This document shows, one piece after another, positions 1 through 11,214 of a DNA stretch of 64,000 nt (position 1 is the first letter of the stretch; each line of letters begins with the position of its first letter). The stretch covers positions 1 to 64,000 of the forward strand of contig PBOA01000015.1 in NCBI GenBank assembly GCA_002723415.1. The letters run 5' to 3'. The notes beneath the pieces are model-generated. The model had not been told where the DNA came from, did not search any database, and saw only the letters and a list, made by a program, of their open reading frames with translations. Position numbers and translations under genes: made by a program. This DNA is from Chloroflexota bacterium (GTDB lineage: Bacteria > Chloroflexota > Dehalococcoidia > Lucifugimonadales > GCA-002723415).

Positions 1-291
1 TGGTATTGGGGTAGCAGTTGGCTCAGCGGTAGCTGTAGCCGTAGGTGGTGCTGAAGTTGATGTGGGCATAACTGTAGGTATTGATGTAGGCACAGAAGTA
101 GCCGTAGGTGGCAAAGGTGTTGGAGTAACTGGTAACGGTGTAGCAGTATTTACAATTTCAGCTACCTCTTTTACAACGCTTACCTCATCAGAAGAGTCTA
201 TATTTGCAACCTGAGTGCTAGATTCAGTGGCACAAGCGGGGATAAGGAAGAGTAAACCAATTGCTAATAGATATTTAACTTTAGCAAACAT
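1..291 (-). CDS. Lipoprotein with Pro/Thr-rich low-complexity region (partial, C-terminus off left edge)
   Basis: Manual reverse-strand translation from ATG at 291: MFAKVKYLLAIGLLFLIPACATESS... (lipobox) then PTPLPPTATSVPTSIPTVMPTST...; open to position 1. Confidence 0.65.
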   Translation of the reverse strand, partial: MFAKVKYLLAIGLLFLIPACATESSTQVANIDSSDEVSVVKEVAEIVNTATPLPVTPTPLPPTATSVPTSIPTVMPTSTSAPPTATATAEPTATPIP

Positions 292-334
292 ATTAAGTCC
301 TTTAAGGATATAATTTATCAATAAATTTAAGTAT

Positions 335-961
335 TTACTCGTCTTCCATTTCTTTTACGTTACTTATTCTCCATTCGTTATTTTTCTTTTTAGTTTCTTT
401 AAATGTCATGTTATATTTTAATTCACCTTCCGTAGGGTGAGTGACAAAAACAATCATCCCTAAAGTTGTAGAACCTGTTCTAGCAGCAGTACCATCAGTC
501 TCAAATGTTATTTTGGCTCCTTCTGATTTTAATGAATCGATTTGTTCATCAATTGTCATTGAACCTTTTTCAAGATATTCAGGGTGTAGAAGCTCTTTTG
601 CTATTTCAGGAGAGTATTCAATATGAGATGTCCAGTAAGCTTCTAATAGCTTATTGGTTTGTTCTGATTTAGCCATATTAAGATTTTTTACAGAAGATTT
701 AATGAAGTTGCTTCCACCAGCACTACCTGCCACAGTAACATTGCCAGCTGCACTCTCTGCTGCTTTATCTGCAGCTTTATCCATTGCTTTTTCAACGTCT
801 TTTGCATCAACAGATTTAGATTTGTCTGATATTTTAGGTTCTTCTTTAGCTTCTGGAGCTGGAGCTGTACTGGATGTTTGAGAATTAGTTTCGTCTGAAA
901 TGCTACATGCAGTCAGAGTCAGTGTAATTAATATTATTAGTGGAAGAATTAACTTTTGCAT
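335..961 (-). CDS. Putative lipoprotein
   Basis: ORF 208 aa with signal peptide and lipobox (LTLTACS), Ala/Lys-rich linker, C-terminal globular part. Confidence 0.7.
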   Translation of the reverse strand: MQKLILPLIILITLTLTACSISDETNSQTSSTAPAPEAKEEPKISDKSKSVDAKDVEKAMDKAADKAAESAAGNVTVAGSAGGSNFIKSSVKNLNMAKSEQTNKLLEAYWTSHIEYSPEIAKELLHPEYLEKGSMTIDEQIDSLKSEGAKITFETDGTAARTGSTTLGMIVFVTHPTEGELKYNMTFKETKKKNNEWRISNVKEMEDE

Positions 962-1074
962 ACTTTACCTCTCCTAGATTATAGCACAGAGTAAATTGTC
1001 AGGGAGTGGCAAGTATTTTTAAAGACTAGATCAAGGATAAAGAATTTACTGCGGATTGAATAAATATTATTTGT

Positions 1075-3879
1075 CTAAATAACATCAGATTTAAAATTTA
1101 TGCCTTTTAATTCCCCCCAATTAGGTCCAATTTTAGTATCAACAGATATAGGTATTTTGAGTTTCATGGCTGATTCCATTTGGGGGATAATAATTTTTGC
1201 ACTTTCATTAAGTTCGTCTTTAGGGACTTGAAATATTAACTCATCATGTACTTGTATAATCATTTTTGTTTTCAATTTTTTATTACTTATAAATTTGTTA
1301 ATATTTATCATTGCAATTTTAATCATATCTGCTGCAGTTCCTTGAATTGGTAAATTTATTGCCATTCTTTCTGCAGAAGCTCTAATTTGATGATTTGGGG
1401 AGTTTATTTCGGGTATATACCTCTTTCTACCAGAGAGTGTTTGTACATAGCCAAATTGTTTTACATGATTTTTCGTATTTTCGATATATGATTTTATTTT
1501 TGGGTATTTATTAAAATAAGCACTTATAAATTCAGAACCTTGAGTAGGAGTTAGGTTAGTTTGTTGACTTATTCCATAAGGACTTAATCCATATAATACG
1601 CCAAAATTCATTATTTTGGCGATTCTTCTCATATCATCTGTAACGGACTTTAAGGGGACATTATAAACTGAAGAAGCCGTAGATGAGTGGATATCTTCAT
1701 TTTCTTTGAAAGCTTTTATTAAGCTAGGATCTTCTGAAATATGTGCAAGTACTCTAAGTTCTATTTGTGAATAATCTGCCGATAATAACAATTCGTCAGG
1801 ATATTCATTTACAATGAAAGCTTCTCTAACTCTATTACCTATAGGTGTTCGTATAGGTATATTTTGTATATTTGGGTCATTACTTGATAATCTGCCAGTA
1901 GTGGTACCTGCTTGATTATAATTAGGATGAATTTTTTGAGTAATTGGATTAATCATTAAAGGTAGAGAATCTGCATAAGTTGATTTAAGTTTTGATAATT
2001 GTCGAAATTCTAAAATAGAATCTAATACTTCAATTGATTTAGGATTTATTTTGTCAGAGTGAATTTTATTTAATTGATTTCTCAGGTTTTCAAGTTCTGC
2101 TGCATTTGTCGAGTAGCCTAATTTATTTTTTTTGGTGGTGGGTAATTTTAGTTCGTCAAATAAAATTGAACTTAATTGCTGTGGGGAATTTAAATTAAAT
2201 TCATGCCCAATTATTGAGTACGTTTTATTAGTAATATCTGTTAATCTGCTGGATAGTTGATCAGATAAGTTTTTTAATACAGATTTATCAATAGTTATAC
2301 CAGTTCTTTGCATATGAATTAATAAAGGGATAAGCTTAATTTCAATTTCATTATATAAAGTTAATAAATTATTCTCATCTAATTCTTTGTAAAAAATTTC
2401 ACTTAATTTTTGAGTGAAATAGGCATCAGCCATAGCATATAATGCAGTAGTTTTAATATTTATATTATCTATTGTTGTTTGATTTTTCCCTTTGCCAATT
2501 AATTCAGTGATATCGGTCATCTCATGTTTAAAATATTCTAAAACTAAAGGTTTTAATCCAATTGAACGTTTACCTAAGAGGTGTGCAGCAATCATAGAAT
2601 CAAAAGATATATTATTAACTTTTATATTGTCATTTAATAACACTGAAGCATCATAGTATCCATTATGTACATATTTTTTGATAGATTTATTTTCTAATAG
2701 ATCTTTTATATATTTTAAACTAATATTTAAGTCTATTTTTTGGCTTTGGTCTTTATGTCTTAAAGGTAAATACCAAGTTTTATCATTAGAATTTGCAAAT
2801 GAAATACCGACTAAATTTGCTGACATTGGGTTAGTAGATGTGGTTTCAGTATCAAATGAAAAATTATCTGCATTTAATAATTCATGATACATTTTTTCAA
2901 GTTTGTTTTGATCATCTATTATAATATTTACATCTTGATCAAAAGAGTATTTTGATTTTTCTTTAAGTATCTCTGATTTATGTTCTATAATGGTTTCAAT
3001 TTTAGGGATTCTTGAAATTAAACTATAAAATTCCAAATCATTTAAAAATCCTACTAGTTCTTCTTTTTTGAAGGTCCAAAATGTTGCGTGTTCTAAATTT
3101 AAATTAATAGGTATTGCTCGTTTAATTGTAGTTAATTCCTTACATTTATAAGCTAATTCTTCATTGGCAATTAAAGAACTACGTATTTTTCCTTGAGGTA
3201 AATCGTTTATATTTTTATAAATACCATCAATTGAATTATATTCTTTCAATAATTTAATTGCTGTTTTTGCTCCTACACCAGGTACTCCAGGTATATTGTC
3301 TGATGAGTCACCTTGGAGTGCTTTTATTTCAGGTATAAATTTAGATCCAAGACCTTCATATCTTTCTTCAACTGCTTTTTCATCGTATAAAGTCTTTTTT
3401 TGAGATCCATGTGATAAAAGTACTTTAACAAAAGGTGAAACTAGTTGTAATGTATCTGTATCACCTGTAAGAATCATGCATTCAACTTGTTGTTTTTCGG
3501 CCTGTTCACTTAAAGCACCTAAAACATCGTCACCTTCATAACCTTTAATTTCATATATAGGGATATCTAAGATTTTTATTGCTTCTTTTACTTTATCAAA
3601 TTGATTAATTAATTCTTGAGGAGTTGGTGGCCGATGAGATTTATATTCTTTAAACATTTCATGTCTAAAAGTAGGGTAAGGTAGATCAAATGTGATTGCA
3701 CAATATTTTGGTTTGTAATCGTTTAATGTGCGAAATAAGCTGTTTAAAAAACCAAATATAGCTCCTACTTCTTCTCCAGTAGAACTAAGAGTTAAAGGTT
3801 GTTGAATTCCATGCCAGGCTCTATGAACAAGTGCATGACCATCCATTATAATTATTAAATCTTTTAAATTAGAGTTCAT
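1075..3879 (-). CDS. polA: DNA polymerase I
   Basis: 934 aa with 5'-3' exonuclease, 3'-5' exonuclease (FDTETT) and family A polymerase motifs (DYSQIELR, QVHDEL). Confidence 0.97.
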   Translation of the reverse strand: MNSNLKDLIIIMDGHALVHRAWHGIQQPLTLSSTGEEVGAIFGFLNSLFRTLNDYKPKYCAITFDLPYPTFRHEMFKEYKSHRPPTPQELINQFDKVKEAIKILDIPIYEIKGYEGDDVLGALSEQAEKQQVECMILTGDTDTLQLVSPFVKVLLSHGSQKKTLYDEKAVEERYEGLGSKFIPEIKALQGDSSDNIPGVPGVGAKTAIKLLKEYNSIDGIYKNINDLPQGKIRSSLIANEELAYKCKELTTIKRAIPINLNLEHATFWTFKKEELVGFLNDLEFYSLISRIPKIETIIEHKSEILKEKSKYSFDQDVNIIIDDQNKLEKMYHELLNADNFSFDTETTSTNPMSANLVGISFANSNDKTWYLPLRHKDQSQKIDLNISLKYIKDLLENKSIKKYVHNGYYDASVLLNDNIKVNNISFDSMIAAHLLGKRSIGLKPLVLEYFKHEMTDITELIGKGKNQTTIDNINIKTTALYAMADAYFTQKLSEIFYKELDENNLLTLYNEIEIKLIPLLIHMQRTGITIDKSVLKNLSDQLSSRLTDITNKTYSIIGHEFNLNSPQQLSSILFDELKLPTTKKNKLGYSTNAAELENLRNQLNKIHSDKINPKSIEVLDSILEFRQLSKLKSTYADSLPLMINPITQKIHPNYNQAGTTTGRLSSNDPNIQNIPIRTPIGNRVREAFIVNEYPDELLLSADYSQIELRVLAHISEDPSLIKAFKENEDIHSSTASSVYNVPLKSVTDDMRRIAKIMNFGVLYGLSPYGISQQTNLTPTQGSEFISAYFNKYPKIKSYIENTKNHVKQFGYVQTLSGRKRYIPEINSPNHQIRASAERMAINLPIQGTAADMIKIAMININKFISNKKLKTKMIIQVHDELIFQVPKDELNESAKIIIPQMESAMKLKIPISVDTKIGPNWGELKGINFKSDVI

Positions 3880-3927
3880 TTTTTTATAATTAACTTTTTT
3901 TTAATAGTTAAGTTATATAATAATTTG

Positions 3928-5352
3928 TTAATTAAAAATATAATTTTTGATTTCGTTTAGAATTTCTGTAACCTGATTCTCAGACTTTCCTTCTACATGT
4001 AATCTTAATAGAGGTTCTGTCCCTGAAAATCTAATTAAAGCCCAGTATCCTCCTTCTAATATATACTTGAATCCGTCTTTATCATTTTTTTCTTTTACAA
4101 TTGAAGCTCCTATATTTGTAGGGGCCCAGTATTTAATTTTATTATTTAATGATTCTTTTTCGTTTTCTTCAATTTCTAAATCAATTCTTTGATACACATG
4201 TGACCCAACTTCGTCGAATAACATTTCGATTAATTCAGAAGCTGTTTTATTCATTTGTACTAGCATCTCAAGAAATATTAACCCACTTAATATACCATCT
4301 CTTTCTGGAATATTCCCTTTAAAGGCATAACCTCCACTTTCTTCTCCCGCTATCAAAGCTTTTTGTTCCATCATTACTTTACCTAAATGTTTAAACCCTA
4401 CTGGAGTTTCATATACTTGGACTTTATAAATATCTCCAATTTTGTCAATCATATTAGTCATTGTTATTGATTTAACAATAGCCCCTTTTTCCTTTAAAAT
4501 TTTTAATTTATATAAACAAATTAAAGAAAAGACTTCTAAAGTGGATATATATTCCCCTTTTTCATTAATTACTCCAAGCCTGTCTGCATCACCGTCAGTT
4601 GCTAAACCAATATTAATTTTATTATTCTCTTTAACTAGATTCATTAAATTAGAAAGGTTTTCTTTGATTGGCTCGGGTTGTTTAATACCTGGGAAAGAAG
4701 GATTATATTCAGCATTTATTTCATATGTTCTAGCTGTTCCTCCAGATATTATATTAGATAGGTACCCTGATCCTGAACCATACATCGAATCAATACCTAT
4801 TGATAATCCAGAGTTTCTAATTTTTTCTAAATCAACTAAGGATGATATATGTTGGATATAACTTGGATTTGGGTTGAAACAGTTTAAATATATACTGGAT
4901 TTCAGATCATTTGAAGACAAAGACTTTATAGATTCTTTTGAATTTATTTTTAATATTTCTTGCTCAATATTGTTGACTATTTCAGTAGATGCACTCCCTC
5001 CATAGTCTGGTTTGTATTTGAAACCATTCCAGTTGGGAGGATTATGACTTGCTGTGATAATTATTGCTCCAGCAGTATTTTTTGTTATTACGTTATGGGT
5101 AATGACTGGAGTTGGTGCGGGTCTATCACATAAGTACGTAGTGATTTTATTTGCAGTCATAACTTGAGCAGCAGATTCTGCAAATTCTTTTGATAAAAAA
5201 CGGGTATCATAACCTATTATAATACCCTTAGAATCTTCTTTATTTGCTTTTAGCATGTTGCATATTGCTTGGGTACATATTTGTACATTTGCAAAAGTGT
5301 AATCTTTTGCAATTATTGCACGCCATCCATCTGTCCCAAATTTTATAGGCAT
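3928..5352 (-). CDS. Phosphoglucomutase/phosphomannomutase family protein
   Basis: FGTDGWRA N-terminus, TASHNPP catalytic Ser loop, DGDADR metal loop, RFSGTEP. Confidence 0.93.
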   Translation of the reverse strand: MPIKFGTDGWRAIIAKDYTFANVQICTQAICNMLKANKEDSKGIIIGYDTRFLSKEFAESAAQVMTANKITTYLCDRPAPTPVITHNVITKNTAGAIIITASHNPPNWNGFKYKPDYGGSASTEIVNNIEQEILKINSKESIKSLSSNDLKSSIYLNCFNPNPSYIQHISSLVDLEKIRNSGLSIGIDSMYGSGSGYLSNIISGGTARTYEINAEYNPSFPGIKQPEPIKENLSNLMNLVKENNKINIGLATDGDADRLGVINEKGEYISTLEVFSLICLYKLKILKEKGAIVKSITMTNMIDKIGDIYKVQVYETPVGFKHLGKVMMEQKALIAGEESGGYAFKGNIPERDGILSGLIFLEMLVQMNKTASELIEMLFDEVGSHVYQRIDLEIEENEKESLNNKIKYWAPTNIGASIVKEKNDKDGFKYILEGGYWALIRFSGTEPLLRLHVEGKSENQVTEILNEIKNYIFN

Positions 5353-5355
5353 TTT

Positions 5356-6570
5356 CTAAAAGGCTTCTTGTTTTAATATTTCAGATTTGTCAGTTTTTTC
5401 CCAAGGTAATTCTATATCTAATCTTCCAAAATGGCCGTAGGATGCGGTATTTTGATAAATCGGTTGTCTTAAATTCAAATCTCGTATTATGGCTCCTGGA
5501 CGTAAATCAAAATGCTTGTTGATTAGTTTGACTATTTCATCATCAGCTATATGCCCTGTGCCAAATGTTTCAACCGAAACTGATATGGGAGAAGATACTC
5601 CTATTGCATAAGAAACTTGTACTTCACAACGGTCAGCTAGCTGTGCTGATACTATATTTTTTGCTACATAACGTGCAGCATAAGCTGCGGATCTATCAAC
5701 TTTTGTAGGATCTTTTCCAGAGAAAGCTCCTCCTCCGTGTCTGGCAACCCCTCCATATGTGTCTACAAGTATTTTTCTTCCCGTTAACCCAGCATCTCCA
5801 TGTGGACCACCTATAACAAATTTTCCGGAAGGGTTAATTAAGATTCTTGTAGAGCTATCAAAAAGTATTTCTGGTATTACTGGCTTGATTACATATTTCA
5901 ATATATCTGATGATATAGTATTATCTGTAGTGTTTTCATTATGTTGAGTACTAATGATGATTGTATGAACTCTTTTAGGTTTGCCATATTCATATTCAAT
6001 AGTTACTTGTGATTTACCATCTGGGCCTAAATATGGGATGATGTTGTTTTTTCGTACTTCAGTTAATTTTTGAGTTAGTTGATGAGATAGTGACATGGTC
6101 ATAGGCATTAGTTCAGGAGTTTCATTGCATGCAAATCCTACCATCATGCCTTGATCTCCTGCGCCAATAGCATCTACTTCTACATCATTCATTAAAGAGT
6201 TAGCATCTCTATGTTCTAAAGCGGTAGATACTGCGGCATTGATATTTGGAGATTGTTCATGAATTTTTACTATTATTTCACATGTTTGCCAATCAATTCC
6301 TGTATTAGCATTGTTATATCCTATTGATTTAAGTGTTTTTCTAGCTATTTTTTCATAATTAATTTTAGCAGTAGTTGTTATTTCGCCTATTATTACAACT
6401 AAATTAGTAGTAGTTGCTGTTTCACAAGCAACTCTAGCTGAAGGGTCTTCTTTCAAAATAGCATCTAATATGCTGTCAGAAACTTGGTCACACAATTTAT
6501 CAGGGTGACCCTCAGTTACAGATTCAGAAGTGTATAAATAAGATTTAGAGTCAATAAAACTGAACGCCAT
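5356..6570 (-). CDS. metK: S-adenosylmethionine synthetase
   Basis: [44 protein letters not shown] motifs; start at MAFSF preceded by aaaggag. Confidence 0.97.
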   Translation of the reverse strand: MAFSFIDSKSYLYTSESVTEGHPDKLCDQVSDSILDAILKEDPSARVACETATTTNLVVIIGEITTTAKINYEKIARKTLKSIGYNNANTGIDWQTCEIIVKIHEQSPNINAAVSTALEHRDANSLMNDVEVDAIGAGDQGMMVGFACNETPELMPMTMSLSHQLTQKLTEVRKNNIIPYLGPDGKSQVTIEYEYGKPKRVHTIIISTQHNENTTDNTISSDILKYVIKPVIPEILFDSSTRILINPSGKFVIGGPHGDAGLTGRKILVDTYGGVARHGGGAFSGKDPTKVDRSAAYAARYVAKNIVSAQLADRCEVQVSYAIGVSSPISVSVETFGTGHIADDEIVKLINKHFDLRPGAIIRDLNLRQPIYQNTASYGHFGRLDIELPWEKTDKSEILKQEAF

Positions 6571-6598
6571 AAATTTTTCTCCTTTAGTGGGTAAATAA

Positions 6599-7870
6599 TT
6601 AAGTTCCAATTTCCCAGCTTGCTAAGTATTTTTCTTGTTCTGAAGTGAGTGTGTCAATATCTATACCCATAGATAATAATTTTAGTTTTCCTACTTCATT
6701 ATCTATTGATTTTGGTACTGAATAAACTTTAGGATTTAAAGAAGAAGCATTTTTAAACATATATTCTGTAGATAAAGCTTGATTAGCAAAGCTCATATCC
6801 ATTACAGCGGAAGGGTGTCCTTCAGCTGCAGCAAGGTTAACAAGTCTACCTTCTCCTAACAGATATACTTTTTTCCCATCTTTTAATGTGTATTCATCTA
6901 CAAATTCTTTAATTCTTTGTTTTTTTTCAGATAACTTATCTAAGGCATCAATATTAATTTCTACATTAAAATGGCCACTATTTGCTATTAAAGCCCCGTT
7001 TTTCATAGTTTTTATATGTTCAGCATCAATAGCATTTAACCCGCCAGTTAAACTTATGAATATATCTCCTATTTTAGAAGCATCTTGCATTTTCATTACT
7101 TCATGTCCATCCATTGCTGCTTCTAAAGCTTTTATGTGGTCAACTTCAGTAATAATTGTTTGTGCCCCCATTCCTTTTGCTCTAGTAGCCACACCTCTTC
7201 CACACCATCCGTAACCTATCACTACTACTTTTTTCCCAGCCCATAATACATTGGTTGCTCTCGTGATACCGTCAAGAGTGCTTTGCCCTGTTCCATAGCG
7301 ATTATCAAAAAAATGTTTGGTGTCAGCATCATTTACTGCGACTATTGGATATTTTAATTCTCCAGCATTGGATAAACTTTTCAATCTTATAACTCCAGTA
7401 GTAGTTTCTTCACATCCACCAATAATATTTTTAAGGGAATCAGTGCGTTCAGTATGTATTAAAGCAACAAGATCAGCCCCATCATCTAATGTGATATTTG
7501 GATTAAAGTCTAATACTGAATTTAGATGTTTATAATATGTAGAATCATCTTCACCTTTTATTGCAAATGTTGGAATTCCATAATGATAATTCAATGCTGC
7601 TGCTACATCATCTTGAGTACTTAAAGGGTTACTTGCACATAAGGCAACTTCGGCTCCACCATCTCGTAAAGCTAATGCTAAATTTGCAGTCTCTGAAGTT
7701 ACATGTAAGCAAGCACTCAATGTTAATCCAGCTAAAGGTTTATCTTTATTAAATCTTTCACGTATTTGGTTTAATACAGGCATTTCTCTTGCTGCCCATT
7801 CAATACGATTAATTCCTTTTTCTGTTAGTGAAATGTCTTTGACATCTCCAGATATATTTTTTTCATTCAA
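6599..7870 (-). CDS. ahcY: Adenosylhomocysteinase
   Basis: [55 protein letters not shown]-binding motif. Confidence 0.97.
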   Translation of the reverse strand: MNEKNISGDVKDISLTEKGINRIEWAAREMPVLNQIRERFNKDKPLAGLTLSACLHVTSETANLALALRDGGAEVALCASNPLSTQDDVAAALNYHYGIPTFAIKGEDDSTYYKHLNSVLDFNPNITLDDGADLVALIHTERTDSLKNIIGGCEETTTGVIRLKSLSNAGELKYPIVAVNDADTKHFFDNRYGTGQSTLDGITRATNVLWAGKKVVVIGYGWCGRGVATRAKGMGAQTIITEVDHIKALEAAMDGHEVMKMQDASKIGDIFISLTGGLNAIDAEHIKTMKNGALIANSGHFNVEINIDALDKLSEKKQRIKEFVDEYTLKDGKKVYLLGEGRLVNLAAAEGHPSAVMDMSFANQALSTEYMFKNASSLNPKVYSVPKSIDNEVGKLKLLSMGIDIDTLTSEQEKYLASWEIGT

Positions 7871-7937
7871 GTTTTTTCTCCCATATTTTATAGTCTATTT
7901 ACATATTGTATATTTTTATATCTATTGAGTACAGAGT

Positions 7938-8879
7938 TTAGTATAATAATTTTGTAGTTTCTTGATCATTTAATTTAGAAAAACATATGGCATCATATAA
8001 GAAATTAAATCTATTAACAATTTCTTTTTTTGTTATATTTTCAAGCTGGTTTATGCTAAAACTTTCAACGGCAAAAGAACCCATTACAGAACCAAATATA
8101 GATGCTTTTCGGATATTGTCGTGAGTTATATCGTTGTAATTTGATAAATACCCCATAACTCCTCCAGCAAAAGAGTCTCCGGCTCCTGTTGGATCTATTG
8201 GATTTTTTATAGGGTAAGCTGGGCAATAAAATATAGAATTGTTATAAAAAACTATAGAACCATATTCGCCTCTTTTAATTATTACAACTTTAGTTCCTTT
8301 TTTAAGTAAAGTTTCAGCAGATGAGAATATATTAGATTGTTTTGACATCATTTTAGCTTCATTTTCATCTAAAAATAATATGTCTACCATTGAAAAAAGC
8401 TTTTCTAAATAAGCCTCTTTTGAGTTGATCCAAAAATCCATACTATCAATTCCTATCAATTTAGGTCGTGGATTTATTTGTTCTAATACCTTTATTTGTA
8501 ATTCTGGATCTATATTTGCTAAGAATAAATTTTTTATTGATTTGGAATTTTTAATTTTAGGATTGAAATCAGCTAAAACATTCAGATCTGTTGTTAATGT
8601 ATCCCTTTTGTTTAAGTTATCAGAATGGTAATAACCACTCCATCGAAAAGTTTTCCCAGGGTACGTTTCTAGCCCTTTAATACCTATTCCATATTTTTCA
8701 AATAAATCTTTATCTTCTTTTTTAAAATCTTCACCTATTGCAGCAATTAATTTAGTTGTTTTGAAATGATTACTCGAAAAAGAAAAATATGTTGCTGAAC
8801 CTCCAAGAGATTCTTTAACATTTCCACTAGGTGTTTGAACAGAATCGTAGGCAACAGTGCCAATTACTAACAAAGACAT
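7938..8879 (-). CDS. PfkB-family carbohydrate/nucleoside kinase
   Basis: GGSATYFS N-terminal and DPTGAGDSFAGGVMGYL C-terminal PfkB signatures. Confidence 0.88.
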   Translation of the reverse strand: MSLLVIGTVAYDSVQTPSGNVKESLGGSATYFSFSSNHFKTTKLIAAIGEDFKKEDKDLFEKYGIGIKGLETYPGKTFRWSGYYHSDNLNKRDTLTTDLNVLADFNPKIKNSKSIKNLFLANIDPELQIKVLEQINPRPKLIGIDSMDFWINSKEAYLEKLFSMVDILFLDENEAKMMSKQSNIFSSAETLLKKGTKVVIIKRGEYGSIVFYNNSIFYCPAYPIKNPIDPTGAGDSFAGGVMGYLSNYNDITHDNIRKASIFGSVMGSFAVESFSINQLENITKKEIVNRFNFLYDAICFSKLNDQETTKLLY

Positions 8880-8885
8880 AATATG

Positions 8886-9239
8886 TTATTTATCTGACCC
8901 ATAACTTGTGGGGTTTCCTTTTTCTATCCATGCATCTGTCCCTTCAGAAATAGAATATAGTAAATCTGAATTTATACCCATCGCTGCAGACATTTCACAG
9001 GCTAGACCACTTCGTACACCAGCTGCACAAATGAAAATTAATTTTTTATCTGTAGGTAGTTCGTCAATTCTGGATAAAATATCATCTACAGGTATAGATA
9101 AAGCATTTTTAATGTGGCCGTTAATATATTCATCATCTCTTCTTACATCAATGAATACAGTATCTTCGGCTCCATACATTTTAGAAGCTTCGTCTACAGT
9201 TAAACGAGTATATGGTTCTCCATGTGATTGTGTTGGCAT
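8886..9239 (-). CDS. Rhodanese-like domain protein
   Basis: FIDVRRDDEYINGHIKNALSIP and FICAAGVRSGLA active-site Cys loop. Confidence 0.9.
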   Translation of the reverse strand: MPTQSHGEPYTRLTVDEASKMYGAEDTVFIDVRRDDEYINGHIKNALSIPVDDILSRIDELPTDKKLIFICAAGVRSGLACEMSAAMGINSDLLYSISEGTDAWIEKGNPTSYGSDK

Positions 9240-9248
9240 TAGTAGCTC

Positions 9249-10109
9249 CTATAAATATTTGTTGGTAAATAAAGAAATTGATTCTTTAATTTCTTTTGGA
9301 ATTGAATCCTTATTAGTAATAATAGCATTTTTGAGAGCATTAGAACATTCACAATCATAATCTAAACTTGTTAATTTAGTTATTTCAAATATTATTTTTT
9401 TACCGCTATAAATATTTTTCATCAGATTTTGAATTACTAATTCTACCGATACATCTTCTTCTGTTTCGTGCCAACAGTCATAGTCTGTTACCATTGCAAT
9501 AGTTGAATAACATATTTCTGCTTCACGAGCCAATTTAGATTCAGGAATAGCAGTCATTCCAATGATATGGGCTCCCCAATTACGATATAATTCAGATTCT
9601 GCTTTTGTAGAAAATTGAGGACCTTCCATTGCTAAATAAGTTTTATCTTGATGTAAATTTATATTTAAATTTTTTCCTGTTTTAACTAGTAATTTGTTTA
9701 AATTATTACAAAAAGGTTCTGCAAAAGAAATATGTGCCACTATACCGTTTTCAAAAAAAGTTGATGGTCTAGATTTTGTTCTGTCAATAATTTGATTTGG
9801 TATTACAATGTCTAAAGGTTCTATTTCTTTTTGTAAACTTCCTACAGCACTAAGAGAAATTATTTTTTTTACGCCTATTGATTTTAATGCATATATATTT
9901 GCTTTTGACGGGATTTCTGAGGGATTTATTTCGTGATTAATTCCATGCCTAGGGAGAAATGCAACATTTGAATTATTTAATTTACCTATAGTAATTGGTG
10001 CACTAGTGTTCCCAAAAGGAGTATTAATATTAATTTTTTCTATATTAGAAATTCCATCAATATTATAAAGTCCAGACCCTCCTATAAATGCGACTAATAT
10101 ATCACTCAT
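9249..10109 (-). CDS. mtnP: S-methyl-5'-thioadenosine phosphorylase / purine nucleoside phosphorylase family
   Basis: GGSGLYNIDG, FLPRHGINHEINPSEIPSKANI, MEGPQFSTKAESELYRNWGAHIIGMT. Confidence 0.93.
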   Translation of the reverse strand: MSDILVAFIGGSGLYNIDGISNIEKININTPFGNTSAPITIGKLNNSNVAFLPRHGINHEINPSEIPSKANIYALKSIGVKKIISLSAVGSLQKEIEPLDIVIPNQIIDRTKSRPSTFFENGIVAHISFAEPFCNNLNKLLVKTGKNLNINLHQDKTYLAMEGPQFSTKAESELYRNWGAHIIGMTAIPESKLAREAEICYSTIAMVTDYDCWHETEEDVSVELVIQNLMKNIYSGKKIIFEITKLTSLDYDCECSNALKNAIITNKDSIPKEIKESISLFTNKYL

Positions 10110-11166
10110 TATTACCTCCGAATATTTTTTTTATGTTTAAAGTATATGGAGGATATATAACTCCTTTTTCAGTTATTATGGATTTGATCAACGTATTTGG
10201 AGTAACATCAAAAGCTGGATTGTATATTGTTACGTTATCTTGAACAATTTTGATATTTTTTATATTTGTTACTTCTTCTCTTGGCCTTTCTTCAATTGGT
10301 ATTTCAGATCCATTATTTAATTTTATATCAATGGTACTTGTTGGTGCTGCAACATAAAAGTTAACATTATGAGATTTAGCTAGTATAGCTAAAGTATAAG
10401 TTCCAATTTTATTAGCAACATCGCCATTGGCTGTTATTCTATCTGCTCCTACTATAATTGCGTCTATTTCTTTTTTTTGCATTAAGTACCCAGCAACAGA
10501 ATCAGGTATTGAATATGCTTTTATATTAGAATTTATTAATTCCCATATTGTTAATCTTGAGCCTTGTAGTAAAGGCCTAGTTTCAGTTGAATATACTTTA
10601 GATATTTTACCTTCATTATTAGCTGATTTAATAACTCCAAGTGCGGTTCCATAACCTCCAGTTGCTAGAGCTCCTGCGTTACAATGGGTGAGTATTTTTG
10701 AATTTTTATTTATTAGTGCAGCTCCTAGCTTTCCGATATTATGATTTGATTTAATATCTTCGATGTGTATTTTTTTTGCTTCTTTAATCAAAGAGCTAGT
10801 TATTAAGGGTATTTCTTCAATTGTATTTGCAATATTCATCATTCTATCTATTGCCCATTTTAAATTTGATCCAGTAGGTCTAGAATTTATTAGCTTTAAA
10901 GATATCAAATTTAATTCGCTAAGAAATTTTTGTGCGGATTTTAACTTTTTTGTTTTGGAAATTTCTATTGCGCCTAATGCTAGCCCATAGGCACCAGCTA
11001 TTCCTATAGCTGGTGCTCCTCTAATTTGCATGTTACTTATTGCATTAATCATTTCGGGATATGTGGTAATTTTTATCCATTTTTCTTTAAATGGTAATAA
11101 TGTTTGGTCTATTAACTCTACTGTTCCGTTAATCCATTTAATTGGGCTGAAGTCCTCGTTTTTCAA
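10102..11166 (-). CDS. mtnA: S-methyl-5-thioribose-1-phosphate isomerase
   Basis: MQIRGAPAIGIAGAYG, LTHCNAGALATGGYGTALGV, TRPLLQGSRLT, VGADRITANGDVANKIGTY. Confidence 0.95.
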   Translation of the reverse strand: MKNEDFSPIKWINGTVELIDQTLLPFKEKWIKITTYPEMINAISNMQIRGAPAIGIAGAYGLALGAIEISKTKKLKSAQKFLSELNLISLKLINSRPTGSNLKWAIDRMMNIANTIEEIPLITSSLIKEAKKIHIEDIKSNHNIGKLGAALINKNSKILTHCNAGALATGGYGTALGVIKSANNEGKISKVYSTETRPLLQGSRLTIWELINSNIKAYSIPDSVAGYLMQKKEIDAIIVGADRITANGDVANKIGTYTLAILAKSHNVNFYVAAPTSTIDIKLNNGSEIPIEERPREEVTNIKNIKIVQDNVTIYNPAFDVTPNTLIKSIITEKGVIYPPYTLNIKKIFGGNNE

Positions 11167-11214
11167 TATTGCACCTTATTATTAAGAAGAATTTATGAAT
11201 ATGATATTAACACT

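Noticed and set aside
1-291. Periodic PT-rich DNA at the left edge as a CRISPR or satellite
   Set aside because: It is a coding low-complexity linker (PTxTxPP) in a lipoprotein; no spacer-repeat structure.
4442-4861. 139-aa plus-strand ORF
   Set aside because: Antisense to the phosphomutase gene.
8908-9360. 150-aa plus-strand ORF
   Set aside because: Antisense to rhodanese and mtnP; shadow ORF.
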